Source: Corynebacterium durum (GTDB lineage: Bacteria > Actinomycetota > Actinomycetes > Mycobacteriales > Mycobacteriaceae). From it: 64,000 nt of DNA. The notes under the pieces were generated by a model. That model was not told the DNA's origin and searched no databases. It saw only the letters and a list, made by a program, of their open reading frames with translations. Location of the stretch: the NCBI RefSeq assembly GCF_030408675.1, contig NZ_CP047200.1, forward strand, positions 434,001 to 498,000. Direction: 5' to 3'. Position numbers and translations under genes: made by a program. Shown in pieces: positions 10,241 to 20,411 of this stretch. Numbering within the stretch: the stretch's first letter is position 1; each line of letters starts with the position of its first letter.

Positions 10241-10285
10241 CCTAAGGTGTTTACTAATCGTGAATATGGTTGCATAGTAAACGCT

Positions 10286-11110
10286 ATGAACCTAGCGGCA
10301 GGGCGCCGGCATTCAGTGGTAGTGCGCGCAGACGGCACCGTGTTGGCCACCGGGCATAATGGTGCTGGTGAATGCGACGTGGAGCATTGGAGGAACGTGG
10401 TTGGGGTGGCCGTCGGCAATGTTCATACTGCGGCGAATACAGGTAGGTCGCACACGGTGGGGTTGTGTTCGGATGGCACGGTGTTGGCCACGGGCTGGAA
10501 TTCCTACGGACAGTGTGAAGTAGGCGAATGGCGCAATGTCGCCGCGATTGCTGCGGGGTGGCGTCGTACGCTTGGACTTCTTGATGATGGCACTGTTGTA
10601 GCGACCGGTCGTATGCAGGAAGGTGCATGTGACGTGCAGTCTTGGCGCGATATTGTTGGCATCACGTGCGGCGATTGGCATTCGGTGGGGCTGAGGCGCG
10701 ATGGAACGGTACTTGCGGTTGGTAATAACAGCAAGGGGCAATGTTTAGTGCAAGGCTGGCGGGATATTGCTGCTGTTTCCGCAGGATACCTACATACTGT
10801 TGGGCTGCGTATCGACGGCCGCGTCATTGCCGTTGGCTCGGCAGTTGCGGGTACCTGCGACGTGGGGGAGTGGGAGGACGTTGTCAACGTGGATGCGGGA
10901 AGCAATCACACGGTGGCTGTCACGTCAGCCGGCAGGGTGCTGGCAACCGGCGACAATGGTTATGGACAGTGTGACGTTGCAGCATGGACTGATATTGTTG
11001 CGGTTGCTGCTGGCTCAACCCATACGCTCGGGTTGCGCGTCGATGGAACTGTGCTCAGTGCTGGTAATCGTGACGATGGGCGGTGTGATGTTGGTGGGTG
11101 GATGCGGTAG
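10286..11110 (+). CDS. RCC1-like seven-repeat propeller protein
   Basis: A 274-residue protein made almost entirely of seven tandem repeats of about 38-41 residues. Each is built around HTVGLRxDGTVLATGxN followed by GxCDVxxWRDIVAVAAG. DGTVLATG-type cores occur seven times, matching one complete seven-bladed RCC1/BLIP-II-type beta-propeller. There is no signal peptide, membrane segment or extra domain, so it is probably cytosolic. The ATG at 10286 begins at the first repeat; a GTG at 10247 would add 13 residues but directly abuts the tuf terminator. It has no good ribosome binding site. It stands alone between tuf and rpsJ. RCC1 folds generally bind proteins; the partner and role are unknown. 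Confidence 0.8.
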   Translation: MNLAAGRRHSVVVRADGTVLATGHNGAGECDVEHWRNVVGVAVGNVHTAANTGRSHTVGLCSDGTVLATGWNSYGQCEVGEWRNVAAIAAGWRRTLGLLDDGTVVATGRMQEGACDVQSWRDIVGITCGDWHSVGLRRDGTVLAVGNNSKGQCLVQGWRDIAAVSAGYLHTVGLRIDGRVIAVGSAVAGTCDVGEWEDVVNVDAGSNHTVAVTSAGRVLATGDNGYGQCDVAAWTDIVAVAAGSTHTLGLRVDGTVLSAGNRDDGRCDVGGWMR

Positions 11111-11142
11111 GGGCGGGCGTCGATAAGCGTGGGAAAGATAAC

Positions 11143-11171
11143 TTGTGTTGGTGGGAAACGTGTGGTTAAAT
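11143..11171 (+). promoter_or_regulatory. Candidate promoter of the S10 operon
   Basis: TTGTGT (11143-11148), a 17 nt spacer and TTAAAT (11166-11171) lie about 460 nt upstream of rpsJ. The -10 and flank (GGTTAAATxT...GGTTGC) resemble the promoter before rplN at 43832-43860. A start nearer rpsJ is possible. Confidence 0.4.
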
Positions 11172-11286
11172 TTCAGGGTTGCTTCAACACGGCATGCCTT
11201 TGAGGGTGTGTGGTGGTGTGGCAAACATGAACCACCTTCTAGTGTCGACTCGCCTGCTTGATCAGCGTATCGCACAGAGTTGGTGC

Positions 11287-11514
11287 CCCGCGTTTGTGCG
11301 TGGGGGACTGGTGAAGAAGGGGCATGGCAAATAAACAGCGGCAGTAGGTAAGAGCATCGCTTCGGCGGGGCCTCTTCCGACGTGACATATGGTTTCGTGT
11401 TTGAACCTTGCGGTTGGTATTTCCGGCAAGGGGTAAAGCATGATCCTGACGTCTGCGGATCAATGGCGTGTGTTTATGCCACGCTCACATCCGCAGTTGT
11501 TTGAGGGAAATACC
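11287..11514 (+). promoter_or_regulatory. Structured leader of the S10 operon
   Basis: The 519 bp between the RCC1-like gene and rpsJ holds no convincing gene but has strong inverted repeats. GGTATTTCC (11416-11424) pairs with GGAAATACC (11506-11514). Inside it CTGCGGAT (11453-11460) pairs with ATCCGCAG (11488-11495), and GCGTG (11466-11470) with CACGC (11480-11484), making one long nested stem. A separate CCCCGCG/CGTGGGG hairpin lies near 11287-11307. The position suits an r-protein autoregulatory leader (inference). Confidence 0.5.
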
Positions 11515-11629
11515 AGCATGCACGAGAAAACTGGCGTTGAACCGTGGCCTGAAGCCGGACAACGTTATAGAGACAACAGCGATTCCCACCAATCATTGCG
11601 ATGTGGGACAGCGTAGGAAGAGGATAAGC

Positions 11630-11935
11630 GTGGCGGGACAAAAGATCCGCATTAGGCTCAAAGCCTACGACCACGAGGCGATTGATGCGTCTGCACGCAA
11701 GATCGTCGAGACGGTTACCCGTACGGGCGCCCGTGTCGTTGGCCCAGTGCCGTTGCCCACAGAGAAGAACGTGTACGCAGTTATTCGTTCTCCCCACAAG
11801 TACAAGGATTCTCGCGAACACTTCGAGATGCGCACTCACAAGCGCTTGATCGACATCCTCGACCCGACGCCGAAGACGGTTGATGCCCTGATGCGCATCG
11901 ATCTTCCGGCCAGCGTCGATGTGAATATTCAGTGA
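11630..11935 (+). CDS. rpsJ: 30S ribosomal protein S10
   Basis: A 101-residue protein of the 30S head that also acts in transcription antitermination as NusE. The opening [18 protein letters not shown] and the [15 protein letters not shown] motif identify it. The GTG at 11630 follows GGAAGAGG; the frame is open upstream to 11468 but that part is not S10. It is the first gene of the S10 operon (rpsJ-rplC-rplD-rplW-rplB-rpsS-rplV-rpsC-rplP-rpmC-rpsQ). Confidence 0.98.
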   Translation: MAGQKIRIRLKAYDHEAIDASARKIVETVTRTGARVVGPVPLPTEKNVYAVIRSPHKYKDSREHFEMRTHKRLIDILDPTPKTVDALMRIDLPASVDVNIQ

Positions 11936-11967
11936 TCGACGGAATTTTTGGCAGCGGAGAATAACTA

Positions 11968-12624
11968 ATGAGTGAAACTGAGATCAAGGGCATTCTGGGC
12001 ACCAAGCTCGGCATGACTCAGATCTTCGACGAATCCAACCGCGTTGTTCCGGTTACCGTCGTCGAAGCTGGGCCGTGTGTGGTTACCCAGATTCGCACCG
12101 TAGAAAACGATGGCTACAACGCCATTCAGATCGCCTATGGCGAGATTGACCCCCGCAAGGCTAAGAAGCCGCAGGCAGGTCACTTCAAGAAAGCTGGCGT
12201 TACCCCCCGCCGCCACATGGCCGAGATTCGCATGGACGACGTCTCTGGTTACGAGGTTGGACAGGACGTCACCGTCGACATTTTCGAAGGCATTGACTTC
12301 GTGGACGTCACCGGTACCTCCAAGGGTAAGGGCTTCGCCGGTGGTATGAAACGCCACGGCTTTTCCGGCCAGGGCGCATCCCACGGTAACCAGGCAGCAC
12401 ACCGCCGCGTCGGTGGCATCGGTGCCTGTGCAACCCCGGGTCGCGTCTTCAAGGGCACCCGCATGGCCGGACGCATGGGTAGCGACCGCGTTACTACCCA
12501 GAATCTGAAGATTCAAAAGATTGACACTGAGGCTAACCTGCTGATCATCAAGGGTGCCATCCCTGGTGCTCGCGGCGGCCTCGTAACCGTGAAAACCGCA
12601 GTGAAGGGCGGTGAACGAGCATGA
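11968..12624 (+). CDS. rplC: 50S ribosomal protein L3
   Basis: A 218-residue protein that reaches towards the peptidyl transferase centre. [15 protein letters not shown] near the N-terminus and the loop [20 protein letters not shown] are diagnostic. Its stop overlaps the rplD start by 4 nt (ATGA), so the two are coupled. Confidence 0.98.
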   Translation: MSETEIKGILGTKLGMTQIFDESNRVVPVTVVEAGPCVVTQIRTVENDGYNAIQIAYGEIDPRKAKKPQAGHFKKAGVTPRRHMAEIRMDDVSGYEVGQDVTVDIFEGIDFVDVTGTSKGKGFAGGMKRHGFSGQGASHGNQAAHRRVGGIGACATPGRVFKGTRMAGRMGSDRVTTQNLKIQKIDTEANLLIIKGAIPGARGGLVTVKTAVKGGERA

Positions 12625-13280
12625 CCAATCTGAAGCTCGACGTACACACCGCTGATGGTGGCACCAACGGCCAGGTTGAGCTGCCTGCTGACATCTTCGA
12701 CCGTGAGGCCAGCATTGCGCTGATGCACCAGGTTGTTAATGCTCAGCTTGCTGCAAAGCGTCAAGGCACCCACAGCACCAAGACTCGTGGTGAAGTCTCC
12801 GGCGGTGGCCGCAAGCCATTCCGCCAGAAAGGCACTGGCCGTGCACGCCAGGGCTCCATCCGCGCACCCCACTTCACCGGTGGTGGCATCTCGCACGGAC
12901 CGAAGCCCCGTGACTACAGCCAGCGCACCCCCAAGAAGATGAAAGCTGCTGCACTGCGTGGTGCCCTTACTGACCGCGCACGCCACAGCCGCATTCACGT
13001 GGTGGAAGAACTGGTCCCCGGCCAGAATCCGTCCACCAAGGCTGCCCGCGCCTTCATTGAGCGCCTGACTGACCGCAAGTCTGTCCTCCTCGTCCTGGGA
13101 CGTGAGGACAAGACCGCTTGGAAGAGTGCCCGCAACCTGCCCGACGTCCATATCCTGGTCGCCGATCAGCTGAACACGTACGACGTCCTGAAGTCTGACG
13201 ATGTTGTGTTCTCTGTTGAGGCTCTCACTAGCTTCATCAACCACGCCAGCAAGAAAGCTGCTGCTGAGGAGGAGAAGTAA
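12621..13280 (+). CDS. rplD: 50S ribosomal protein L4
   Basis: A 219-residue 50S protein whose extended loop lines the exit tunnel. The loop signature [20 protein letters not shown] is visible near residue 55. In gamma-proteobacteria L4 represses the S10 operon by binding the rpsJ leader; whether it does so here is unknown, but a structured leader exists upstream of rpsJ. It overlaps rplC by 4 nt and rplW by 1 nt. Confidence 0.98.
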   Translation: MTNLKLDVHTADGGTNGQVELPADIFDREASIALMHQVVNAQLAAKRQGTHSTKTRGEVSGGGRKPFRQKGTGRARQGSIRAPHFTGGGISHGPKPRDYSQRTPKKMKAAALRGALTDRARHSRIHVVEELVPGQNPSTKAARAFIERLTDRKSVLLVLGREDKTAWKSARNLPDVHILVADQLNTYDVLKSDDVVFSVEALTSFINHASKKAAAEEEK

Positions 13281-13582
13281 TGGCTAACCTCACAGATCCC
13301 CGCGACATCATCATTGCACCGGTTGTCTCCGAAAAGTCCTACGGGCTCATGGAGCAGAACGTGTACACGTTCTTCGTCAACCGCGAAGCAAACAAGACTC
13401 AAATCAAGATCGCCATCGAGCAGATTTTTGACGTGAAGGTCGCCTCCGTGAACACCATCAATCGCGAGGGCAAGCGCAAGCGCACCCGCACCGGCGGTTA
13501 TGGTCAGCGCAAGGCCACCAAGCGCGCTATTGTCACGCTGCGTGAAGGCACCATCGACATCTTCGGCGGTTCGGCCGCGTAA
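13280..13582 (+). CDS. rplW: 50S ribosomal protein L23
   Basis: A 100-residue protein at the tunnel exit, where it docks trigger factor and [23 protein letters not shown] and [19 protein letters not shown] are family motifs. Its ATG overlaps the rplD stop by one base. Confidence 0.98.
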   Translation: MANLTDPRDIIIAPVVSEKSYGLMEQNVYTFFVNREANKTQIKIAIEQIFDVKVASVNTINREGKRKRTRTGGYGQRKATKRAIVTLREGTIDIFGGSAA

Positions 13583-13612
13583 GGCGAGCCGGATAGGTAA
13601 GGACTAAATCGT

Positions 13613-14455
<843 letters not shown>

Positions 14456-14470
14456 AGGAGGTAACAGAGA

Positions 14471-14749
14471 ATGCCACGTAGCCTTAAGAAAGGCCCATTC
14501 GTTGACGAGCACCTCCTGGCCAAGGTTGATGCACAGAACGAAAAAGGCACCAAGCAGGTTATTAAGACCTGGTCTCGCCGTTCCACCATCCTCCCCGATT
14601 TCATCGGCCACACCTTCGCTGTCCATGATGGACGCAAGCACGTGCCGGTGTTCGTGGATGAATCCATGGTTGGACACAAGCTGGGCGAATTTGCACCGAC
14701 CAAGACCTTTAAGGGTCACGTCAAGGACGACAAGAAGGGACGTCGATAA
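14471..14749 (+). CDS. rpsS: 30S ribosomal protein S19
   Basis: A 92-residue protein of the 30S head that pairs with S13. [15 protein letters not shown] and the C-terminal [18 protein letters not shown] are characteristic. AAAGGAGG sits 8 nt before the ATG. Confidence 0.98.
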   Translation: MPRSLKKGPFVDEHLLAKVDAQNEKGTKQVIKTWSRRSTILPDFIGHTFAVHDGRKHVPVFVDESMVGHKLGEFAPTKTFKGHVKDDKKGRR

Positions 14750-14752
14750 GCG

Positions 14753-15115
14753 ATGAGTGAAGAAATCACCACCGCCCGCGCTACCGCGCGCTTCGTCCGG
14801 GTTACCCCGATGAAGGCCCGCCGCGTTGTGGACCTGGTTCGCGGTAAGTCCGTGTCCGAGGCACTCGCCATTTTGAAGTACGCCCCGCAGGCTGCTTCCG
14901 AGCCGGTAGCCAAGGTTGTTGCTTCCGCAGCTGCCAACGCTGAAAACAACTTCGGCCTGGACCGCGACACCCTGGTTATCTCTCAGGCTTGGGCTGATGA
15001 GGGACCGACCATGCGTCGTTTCCGCCCCCGCGCTCAGGGGCGTGCATTCCACGTCCGCAAGCGCACCAGCCACATCACCGTTGTCGTCGAGAGCCAGAAG
15101 GGAAGTGCTCAGTAG
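14753..15115 (+). CDS. rplV: 50S ribosomal protein L22
   Basis: A 120-residue protein with a beta-hairpin lining the exit tunnel, where macrolide-resistance changes arise in other species. [20 protein letters not shown] and [15 protein letters not shown] (hairpin) are present and look wild type. The last base of its TAG is the first base of the rpsC GTG. Confidence 0.98.
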   Translation: MSEEITTARATARFVRVTPMKARRVVDLVRGKSVSEALAILKYAPQAASEPVAKVVASAAANAENNFGLDRDTLVISQAWADEGPTMRRFRPRAQGRAFHVRKRTSHITVVVESQKGSAQ

Positions 15116-15861
15116 TGGGCCAGAAAATCCACCCCCACGGCCTCCGGCTGGGCATTACTTCCGACTGGAAGTCCCACTGGTACGCCGATAAGAACTACGC
15201 TGATTACCTCGCCGAGGACATCAAGATCCGCGACTTCCTGGCCAAGAGCCTGGACCGCGCCGGTGTTGCCGACGTCGTGATCGAGCGTACCCGTGACCGC
15301 GTTCGCGTTGACATCCACACCGCCCGCCCGGGCATTGTGATCGGCCGTCGTGGTTCCGAAGCTGACCGCATTCGCGGCGAGCTGGAGAAGCTCACCGGCA
15401 AGCAGGTCGCCCTCAACATCCTTGAGGTGAAGAACATCGACGCTAACGCTCAGCTGGTGGCTCAGTCCATCGCCGAGCAGCTGTCCAACCGTGTTGCTTT
15501 CCGCCGCGCTATGCGCAAGGCTATCCAGTCTGCGATGCGTCAGCCGCAGGTCAAGGGCATCAAGGTTGTGTGTTCTGGACGTCTCGGCGGTGCCGAAATG
15601 TCCCGCACCGAGCGCTACCACGAGGGTCGCGTTCCGCTGCACACCCTTCGCGCCGAAATTGACTACGGCACCTACGAAGCCCACACCACATTCGGCCGCA
15701 TTGGCGTGAAGGTGTGGATCTACAAGGGTGACGTTGTTGGTGGTCGTCGTGAAAGCGAAATCAACGCACCGGCTGAGCGCCGTGGCCGCGGTGACCGTCG
15801 CGAGCGCACCCGCCGTGGTGGTCAGCGTCGTCAACGCGCAGAGCAGAAGCAGGAGGGCTAA
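15115..15861 (+). CDS. rpsC: 30S ribosomal protein S3
   Basis: A 248-residue protein at the mRNA entry site with KH and C-terminal domains. [30 protein letters not shown] (KH motif) and VGGRRESEI are recognisable. The C-terminus is very Arg-rich ([19 protein letters not shown]), as in other corynebacteria. GTG start overlapping rplV by 1 nt. Confidence 0.98.
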   Translation: MGQKIHPHGLRLGITSDWKSHWYADKNYADYLAEDIKIRDFLAKSLDRAGVADVVIERTRDRVRVDIHTARPGIVIGRRGSEADRIRGELEKLTGKQVALNILEVKNIDANAQLVAQSIAEQLSNRVAFRRAMRKAIQSAMRQPQVKGIKVVCSGRLGGAEMSRTERYHEGRVPLHTLRAEIDYGTYEAHTTFGRIGVKVWIYKGDVVGGRRESEINAPAERRGRGDRRERTRRGGQRRQRAEQKQEG

Positions 15862-15863
15862 GA

Positions 15864-16280
15864 ATGCTTATCCCCAGGCGCGTCAAGTACCGCCGTCAGC
15901 ACCGCCCGCACCGTAGCGGTGTGTCCAAAGGCGGTAACCGCATCTCCTTCGGTGACTACGGCATTCAGGCTCTGGAGCCGGCCTACATCACCAACCGTCA
16001 GATTGAATCCGCGCGTATTGCCATTAACCGCCACGTCAAGCGTGGTGGCAAAGTGTGGATCAAGATTTTCCCGGACCGTCCGTTGACCCAGAAGCCGCTT
16101 GGCGTTCGTATGGGTTCCGGTAAAGGCCCCGTTGAAAAGTGGGTGGCTAACGTTAAGCCCGGCCGCATCCTTTTCGAAATGAGCTACCCGAACGAGGAAA
16201 TGGCCCTTGAGGCTCTTCGCCGTGCGGGTCAGAAGCTCCCCTGCAAGGTCCGTATCATCAAGAAGGAGGACCAGTTCTGA
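15864..16280 (+). CDS. rplP: 50S ribosomal protein L16
   Basis: A 138-residue protein near the A-site tRNA elbow. [15 protein letters not shown] at the start and the [20 protein letters not shown] motif are diagnostic. It follows rpsC after 2 nt and overlaps the rpmC start by one base. Confidence 0.98.
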   Translation: MLIPRRVKYRRQHRPHRSGVSKGGNRISFGDYGIQALEPAYITNRQIESARIAINRHVKRGGKVWIKIFPDRPLTQKPLGVRMGSGKGPVEKWVANVKPGRILFEMSYPNEEMALEALRRAGQKLPCKVRIIKKEDQF

Positions 16281-16510
16281 TGGCAGCCGGTACCCCCGCA
16301 TATGAGCTCCGTGAGCTCAACTCCGAAGAGCTGACCACCCGCCTTCGCGAAGCAAAGGAAGAGCTGTTCAACCTGCGTTTCCAGATGGCCACCGGACAGC
16401 TGACCAACAACCGTCGCCTGCGCACGGTCAAGCGCGACATCGCCCGCATCTACACCGTTATCCGCGAGCGTGAGCTGGGTCTGTCCGTAGTTCCGGGAGC
16501 TGAGGCTTAA
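16280..16510 (+). CDS. rpmC: 50S ribosomal protein L29
   Basis: A 76-residue protein at the tunnel exit next to L23. [20 protein letters not shown] and [19 protein letters not shown] are the family signatures. It starts on the last base of rplP. Confidence 0.97.
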   Translation: MAAGTPAYELRELNSEELTTRLREAKEELFNLRFQMATGQLTNNRRLRTVKRDIARIYTVIRERELGLSVVPGAEA

Positions 16511-16512
16511 AC

Positions 16513-16791
16513 ATGAGTGAGGCAAACGTGGACAAGAAGGTTAAAGGCGCACGTAAAGTACGCACCGGATATGTGGTTTCTGACAAGATGCAGAAGACCA
16601 TTGTTGTGGAGCTTGAAGACCGCAAGCCCCACCCGCTGTATAAGAAGACCATGCGCACCAACTCCAAGGTCAAGGTGCATGATGAGAACGAGACCGCCGG
16701 TGTCGGCGACTTGGTTCGCATCGAAGAGACCCGCCCGCTGTCTAAGGACAAGCACTTCCGTCTCGTGGAAATCATCGAGAAGGCTCGCTAG
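16513..16791 (+). CDS. rpsQ: 30S ribosomal protein S17
   Basis: A 92-residue early-assembly 30S protein. [19 protein letters not shown] and [19 protein letters not shown] are typical. It is the last gene of this transcription unit; a terminator follows and rplN, normally next, lies 27 kb away at 44027. Confidence 0.97.
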   Translation: MSEANVDKKVKGARKVRTGYVVSDKMQKTIVVELEDRKPHPLYKKTMRTNSKVKVHDENETAGVGDLVRIEETRPLSKDKHFRLVEIIEKAR

Positions 16792-16834
16792 TTTTCCTTA
16801 GAAGCTGGACCTAGTGCACCTGCACAAGGCGAAA

Positions 16835-16876
16835 CCCCTGCCCGTTCCCCTTTTCTGGGGAGTTGGCGGGGGCTTT
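16835..16876 (+). terminator. Terminator of the S10 operon
   Basis: CCCCTGCC (16835-16842) pairs with GGCGGGG (16865-16871) with one bulge; CCCC (16847-16850) pairs with GGGG (16857-16860) above a 4+4 internal loop; CTTT follows. The rest of 16877-17013 is AT-rich with no gene seen. Confidence 0.7.
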
Positions 16877-17013
16877 GTGCTGTGATCCTTCTGCGTAGTT
16901 AATTGTTGATTTTATTATCTTATTTTAAAAACTCACCGTTTTTGTGATGCGCTTTTACTATGTGTGTATCCTAGTTTTTTTCCTGTGCTTTTCATGAGCC
17001 TTTCGACTTTGCG

Positions 17014-17042
17014 TTGACGCCCTAACAAAACGTCTATATACT
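17014..17042 (+). promoter_or_regulatory. Strong promoter upstream of the DUF1269 gene
   Basis: TTGACG (17014-17019), a 17 nt spacer and TATACT (17037-17042) are close to consensus, about 110 nt before the start at 17151. Confidence 0.65.
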
Positions 17043-17150
17043 GGGGCGGTGTTGGCCTTGGAGGTATATTTCCCGGGGCTGATGACCTGCTATTATGCGG
17101 TATTTTTTCCGTATTGCAGTAACGGTATTTTCGTGAAAAGAGAGATTGTT

Positions 17151-17756
17151 ATGGTCGAAAAGAATGTTGTTTCTATTTCGTTTGCTGATCAGAGCAAGGC
17201 ATATCAAGCATTTACTGAGTTGAAGAATTTGTCCGCCGCTGGAGCGATCAGCGTTGATAGCGCCGCCATTGTGGTCCGCGATAAGGACGGCGCTGTGTCC
17301 TTCCCCGATGGCATTGATGAGGTCACTGGCGCAGGTTTTGCTGGCGGCGGCCTGGTCGGCATGCTGGTGGGCGTGCTGGGCGGTCCCCTGGGTATGCTGC
17401 TCGGCTGGGGAAGCGGTGCGCTGATTGGCGGCGCGCTTGATGCGACCCGCGCCACCGCCACGGATGAGGTTGTGGCGGAGTTCAGCCGTGCACTCCCCGT
17501 GGATTCCACCGCCGTGATCGCTGAGATCGCGGAACCGTCTGAGGCTGCGGTGAATGAGCTGGTGGCTCAGCTGGGTGGAACTGTTATCCGACGCCCCGTC
17601 GATGAGGTTGTCGCTGAACTCGCCGCCGCCGAGGCCGCCGCCGAGGCCGCACAGGCCGAGGCTCACCGGGTGATGCGTGAGAAGAAGCGCGAAGAGCGCA
17701 AGGAAACCGTGGAGGAGTGGTGGGAGTCGGTTAAGAGCCGCTTCCGCCGCGACTAA
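17151..17756 (+). CDS. DUF1269-type membrane-associated protein
   Basis: A 201-residue protein. An N-terminal alpha/beta part (residues 1-60) is followed by a Gly-rich hydrophobic hairpin, GGGLVGMLVGVLGGPLGMLL and onward to residue ~100, typical of glycine-zipper DUF1269 proteins. A second small domain contains AVIAEIAEP, and the Ala/Glu-rich tail ends in basic residues. It probably associates with the membrane; function is unknown. The ATG at 17151 is preceded by GAAAAGAGAG. The frame remains open upstream to 17049 but that stretch lacks family similarity. Confidence 0.65.
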   Translation: MVEKNVVSISFADQSKAYQAFTELKNLSAAGAISVDSAAIVVRDKDGAVSFPDGIDEVTGAGFAGGGLVGMLVGVLGGPLGMLLGWGSGALIGGALDATRATATDEVVAEFSRALPVDSTAVIAEIAEPSEAAVNELVAQLGGTVIRRPVDEVVAELAAAEAAAEAAQAEAHRVMREKKREERKETVEEWWESVKSRFRRD

Positions 17757-17897
17757 CCAAACCAGCTCCACTCACGGCTGTTCGCTTAACGACGCCCCGC
17801 CCCTCATGCTTGTGTGCCGCAGGCCATGGCGCGTATTGCTGCGACATTGGATAACCTCGTTAGAGGAACAATAGCGAGTGTTATGGGAGAGCTGGCG

Positions 17898-20396
17898 GTG
17901 ACGGATGTCGACAAGCATGGCGGGAAACGCATCGTACATGTGGTGAAGGCGCTGCGTTTCGTGCCTGTGTCGATGGCCTTGCTGGCCGTGATGTGGGTGC
18001 TACAGGCTGCGCATCTTCAGCAGGCCGTGGGTTTGCCGTGGGTGGATGTGTGGTCGGCCCCTGGTGATGCGGTGCGCCGCGTGCTCACCTCGGGGCTTAC
18101 GGGGGAGCATATTCCCGCAACGATGGTGGCCACGTTGGCGCTGTTGGTGTTCGCGGTTCCAGCGGAACGCCTGCTGGGGTCGCGATTATTTGCTACGGCC
18201 TCGGCCGCGTTGCATGTTCTCGGGGTGCTCGTGGGGTTTGCCTGCATGGGGGTTGTGATGCAGCTGGACGATTGGTGGGGGAATGTGCTGCGTGCCCAGA
18301 GTTTTCTCAGCCCAACCCCGTGGATTTTTGGTGTGATGGCGTGCACGAGTGCGTCCATGCCGGTGTTGTGGCGGCGTCGTACGCGGCTGGTGTTGTTGGT
18401 GGTGGCGGGGACGCTGCTGTTGTACGACGGCGTGATTGTGGATTTTGTTCGCCTGTCCGCCTGCGTGCTGGGTGTGTTGTGGGGTGAGGTGCGCGTCCGG
18501 GGGTGGGGTGGCGTGGCGCAGCGTTATCGCTCGGGATATCGCCCACGGCTGCATCGTCCCTCGTTGCGTGAGGGCCGCGTGCTGGTGGCCATTGTGGTGA
18601 CGGCCGTTGCGGTGGGGCCGTTTTTGGCGAGCGTGAACCCGTATTCGGCTGGTCCGTTGTCGGAGATTGCCGTGGTGGCGTGGCAGGCCCATGCGGTGAA
18701 CACACTGGGGCATACGAGCTTTGCGCTGCGTTTCGCGGGGCAGATTCCGCTGCTGGCGGTGGGGATTGTTGCGGTGGGGCTGGCGTGGGGGCGTCGTTTA
18801 GCGTGGGGTACCGCCTTGTGCATGCAGGTTGTTGTGGTTGTGGCGTTGATGTGGGAGATGGAGCACCTGATCCGTCACTACGGTGACAACACTGATCGGG
18901 CGATGGACGTGCTGTCGGTTATTTCACCGTGGCTGGTGACGTTTGTGGTTCTGCTGCTCGCGCGCCGGTTTTTCCAGGTGTCGGTGGGTGTGAAGGAGGT
19001 GGCGCGACTGGCGCAGCGCATCATCCTCGCCGTCGCCGGGGGCGCGGCGGTGTGGTGCGGTGTCGGCTGGCTGCTGCGGTCTGGTTTTCACGGATCGCCA
19101 GGGATGACGGATTTTGCCTGGGATTACCCCATGCGCCTGCTGCCGCCGGTGGTTTCTGAGGTGATGAACCCGCGGGTCGTGCCCGTACGCTGGTTTGCGT
19201 GGGTGCTCACGGACTGGGTGGGTGTTGTTGTGGGCATCGTGGTGTGCGGTGCGCTGGCGGCGGCGATGGTGGCGGTGCCCAATCCGGTGGCGGTGGCTGA
19301 TCGTCACCGTGCGCGCGCATTGTTGCAGCAGGGCACCGGCGGGCATTTGTCGTGGATGACGCTGTGGCCGGGGAATCGATACTGGTTTGATACCTGGACC
19401 GACGAGGATGGCGAACACACACGCGGTTTCGTGGCGTTTCGCGTCCACGCGGGCGTTGCCGTGACCCTCGGGGAGCCGGTGGTGGTTCCGGGGGTTGATC
19501 CGCAGGATGTTGCCGATAGGTTCGAACGCTCCGCAACGCGGTCCGGGTGGACAACCACCTGGTACTCGGTGGGGGCTGCGTTTTCCGATGGCCGCGCGGA
19601 CTGTGGCTGGAACCAGCTCCAGGTCGCTGAGGAGTCGGTGTTGGACACCTCCGGTGAAGTGCAGTTTCGTGGTAAGCGTTTTCAGGATATTCGCACCGCT
19701 CGTAACCGCGCCGCCAAGGAGGGCATTCACACGGAGATGACCACCTGGGAGACGGCAACCCCGGTGACCCGTGAGCGCATTATCGCGTTGAGCGAGGAGT
19801 GGGTCTCGGAAAAATCCCTCCCCGAAATGGGGTTCACGCTCGGGGGTGTGGAGCAGCTGAACGATCCCGACGTGCTGCTGGTGCTGGCGCTTGACTCTGA
19901 GGGGCATGTGCATGGGGTGACCAGCTGGCTGCCGGTGTATCGCGACGGCATGCTGGTGGGCTACATTTTGGATTTCATGCGGCGCGACCCCGCGGGATTC
20001 CGGCCGGTCATTGAATTCCTCATCGCGGAGACCATGCTCATGGCCGCCAGCAGAAATGTTGAGTGGATCTCCCTCTCGGGTGCGCCGCTGGCGCATTCTG
20101 CGGGGATGTCGGGGACCTCTGGCGCGTCAGGGGCTGAGGGACCAGAGGGGCCGGACAGTTTTCTCAGCACAGCCCTGGACCGCGTGGGGCTGGCGCTTGA
20201 GCCACTGTACGGTTTTCGCACGTTGGCGGCGTTTAAACGCAAGTTTCACCCCGAGTATCAACCGTGGCTGCTGTGCTACCGCGACGAGCTGTCGCTACCG
20301 GCCATTGGGGTGGCGCTGGGTCGATGCTATGTTCCCCAGCTGCACGTGACGGGCATGGTGGACATTGCCCGCGAATGGCGGGCCAACAACAGGTAA
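17898..20396 (+). CDS. MprF-like aminoacyl-phospholipid synthase (DUF2156) with polytopic N-terminus
   Basis: About 832 residues. The N-terminal ~500 contain two groups of membrane helices. The first resembles a rhomboid-like fold (VPAERLLGSRLF) but lacks an obvious catalytic Ser/His pair. The C-terminal ~330 residues are a DUF2156 domain with GNRYWFDTWTDEDG, FRGKRFQDIRTARNRAAKEG and DFMRRDPAGFRPVIEFLIAE, the GNAT-like fold that transfers an amino acid from aminoacyl-tRNA to phosphatidylglycerol or a related lipid. This lowers envelope negative charge. A short Gly-rich insert lies near the C-terminus. The GTG at 17898 follows GGGAGAG by 6 nt; an ATG at 17883 and a GTG at 17814 are alternatives. 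Which amino acid and lipid are used cannot be read from the sequence. Confidence 0.75.
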   Translation: MTDVDKHGGKRIVHVVKALRFVPVSMALLAVMWVLQAAHLQQAVGLPWVDVWSAPGDAVRRVLTSGLTGEHIPATMVATLALLVFAVPAERLLGSRLFATASAALHVLGVLVGFACMGVVMQLDDWWGNVLRAQSFLSPTPWIFGVMACTSASMPVLWRRRTRLVLLVVAGTLLLYDGVIVDFVRLSACVLGVLWGEVRVRGWGGVAQRYRSGYRPRLHRPSLREGRVLVAIVVTAVAVGPFLASVNPYSAGPLSEIAVVAWQAHAVNTLGHTSFALRFAGQIPLLAVGIVAVGLAWGRRLAWGTALCMQVVVVVALMWEMEHLIRHYGDNTDRAMDVLSVISPWLVTFVVLLLARRFFQVSVGVKEVARLAQRIILAVAGGAAVWCGVGWLLRSGFHGSPGMTDFAWDYPMRLLPPVVSEVMNPRVVPVRWFAWVLTDWVGVVVGIVVCGALAAAMVAVPNPVAVADRHRARALLQQGTGGHLSWMTLWPGNRYWFDTWTDEDGEHTRGFVAFRVHAGVAVTLGEPVVVPGVDPQDVADRFERSATRSGWTTTWYSVGAAFSDGRADCGWNQLQVAEESVLDTSGEVQFRGKRFQDIRTARNRAAKEGIHTEMTTWETATPVTRERIIALSEEWVSEKSLPEMGFTLGGVEQLNDPDVLLVLALDSEGHVHGVTSWLPVYRDGMLVGYILDFMRRDPAGFRPVIEFLIAETMLMAASRNVEWISLSGAPLAHSAGMSGTSGASGAEGPEGPDSFLSTALDRVGLALEPLYGFRTLAAFKRKFHPEYQPWLLCYRDELSLPAIGVALGRCYVPQLHVTGMVDIAREWRANNR

Positions 20397-20411
20397 GGTG
20401 AGGCGGTGACC

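Noticed and set aside
11111..11629. Small protein gene or tRNA in the rpsJ upstream gap
   Set aside because: No cloverleaf fold and no frame with a good start and codon usage; the region is better explained as a structured leader.
18924..20096. 390-residue minus-strand frame opposite the MprF-like gene
   Set aside because: His/Arg/Pro-rich shadow of a well-supported domain.
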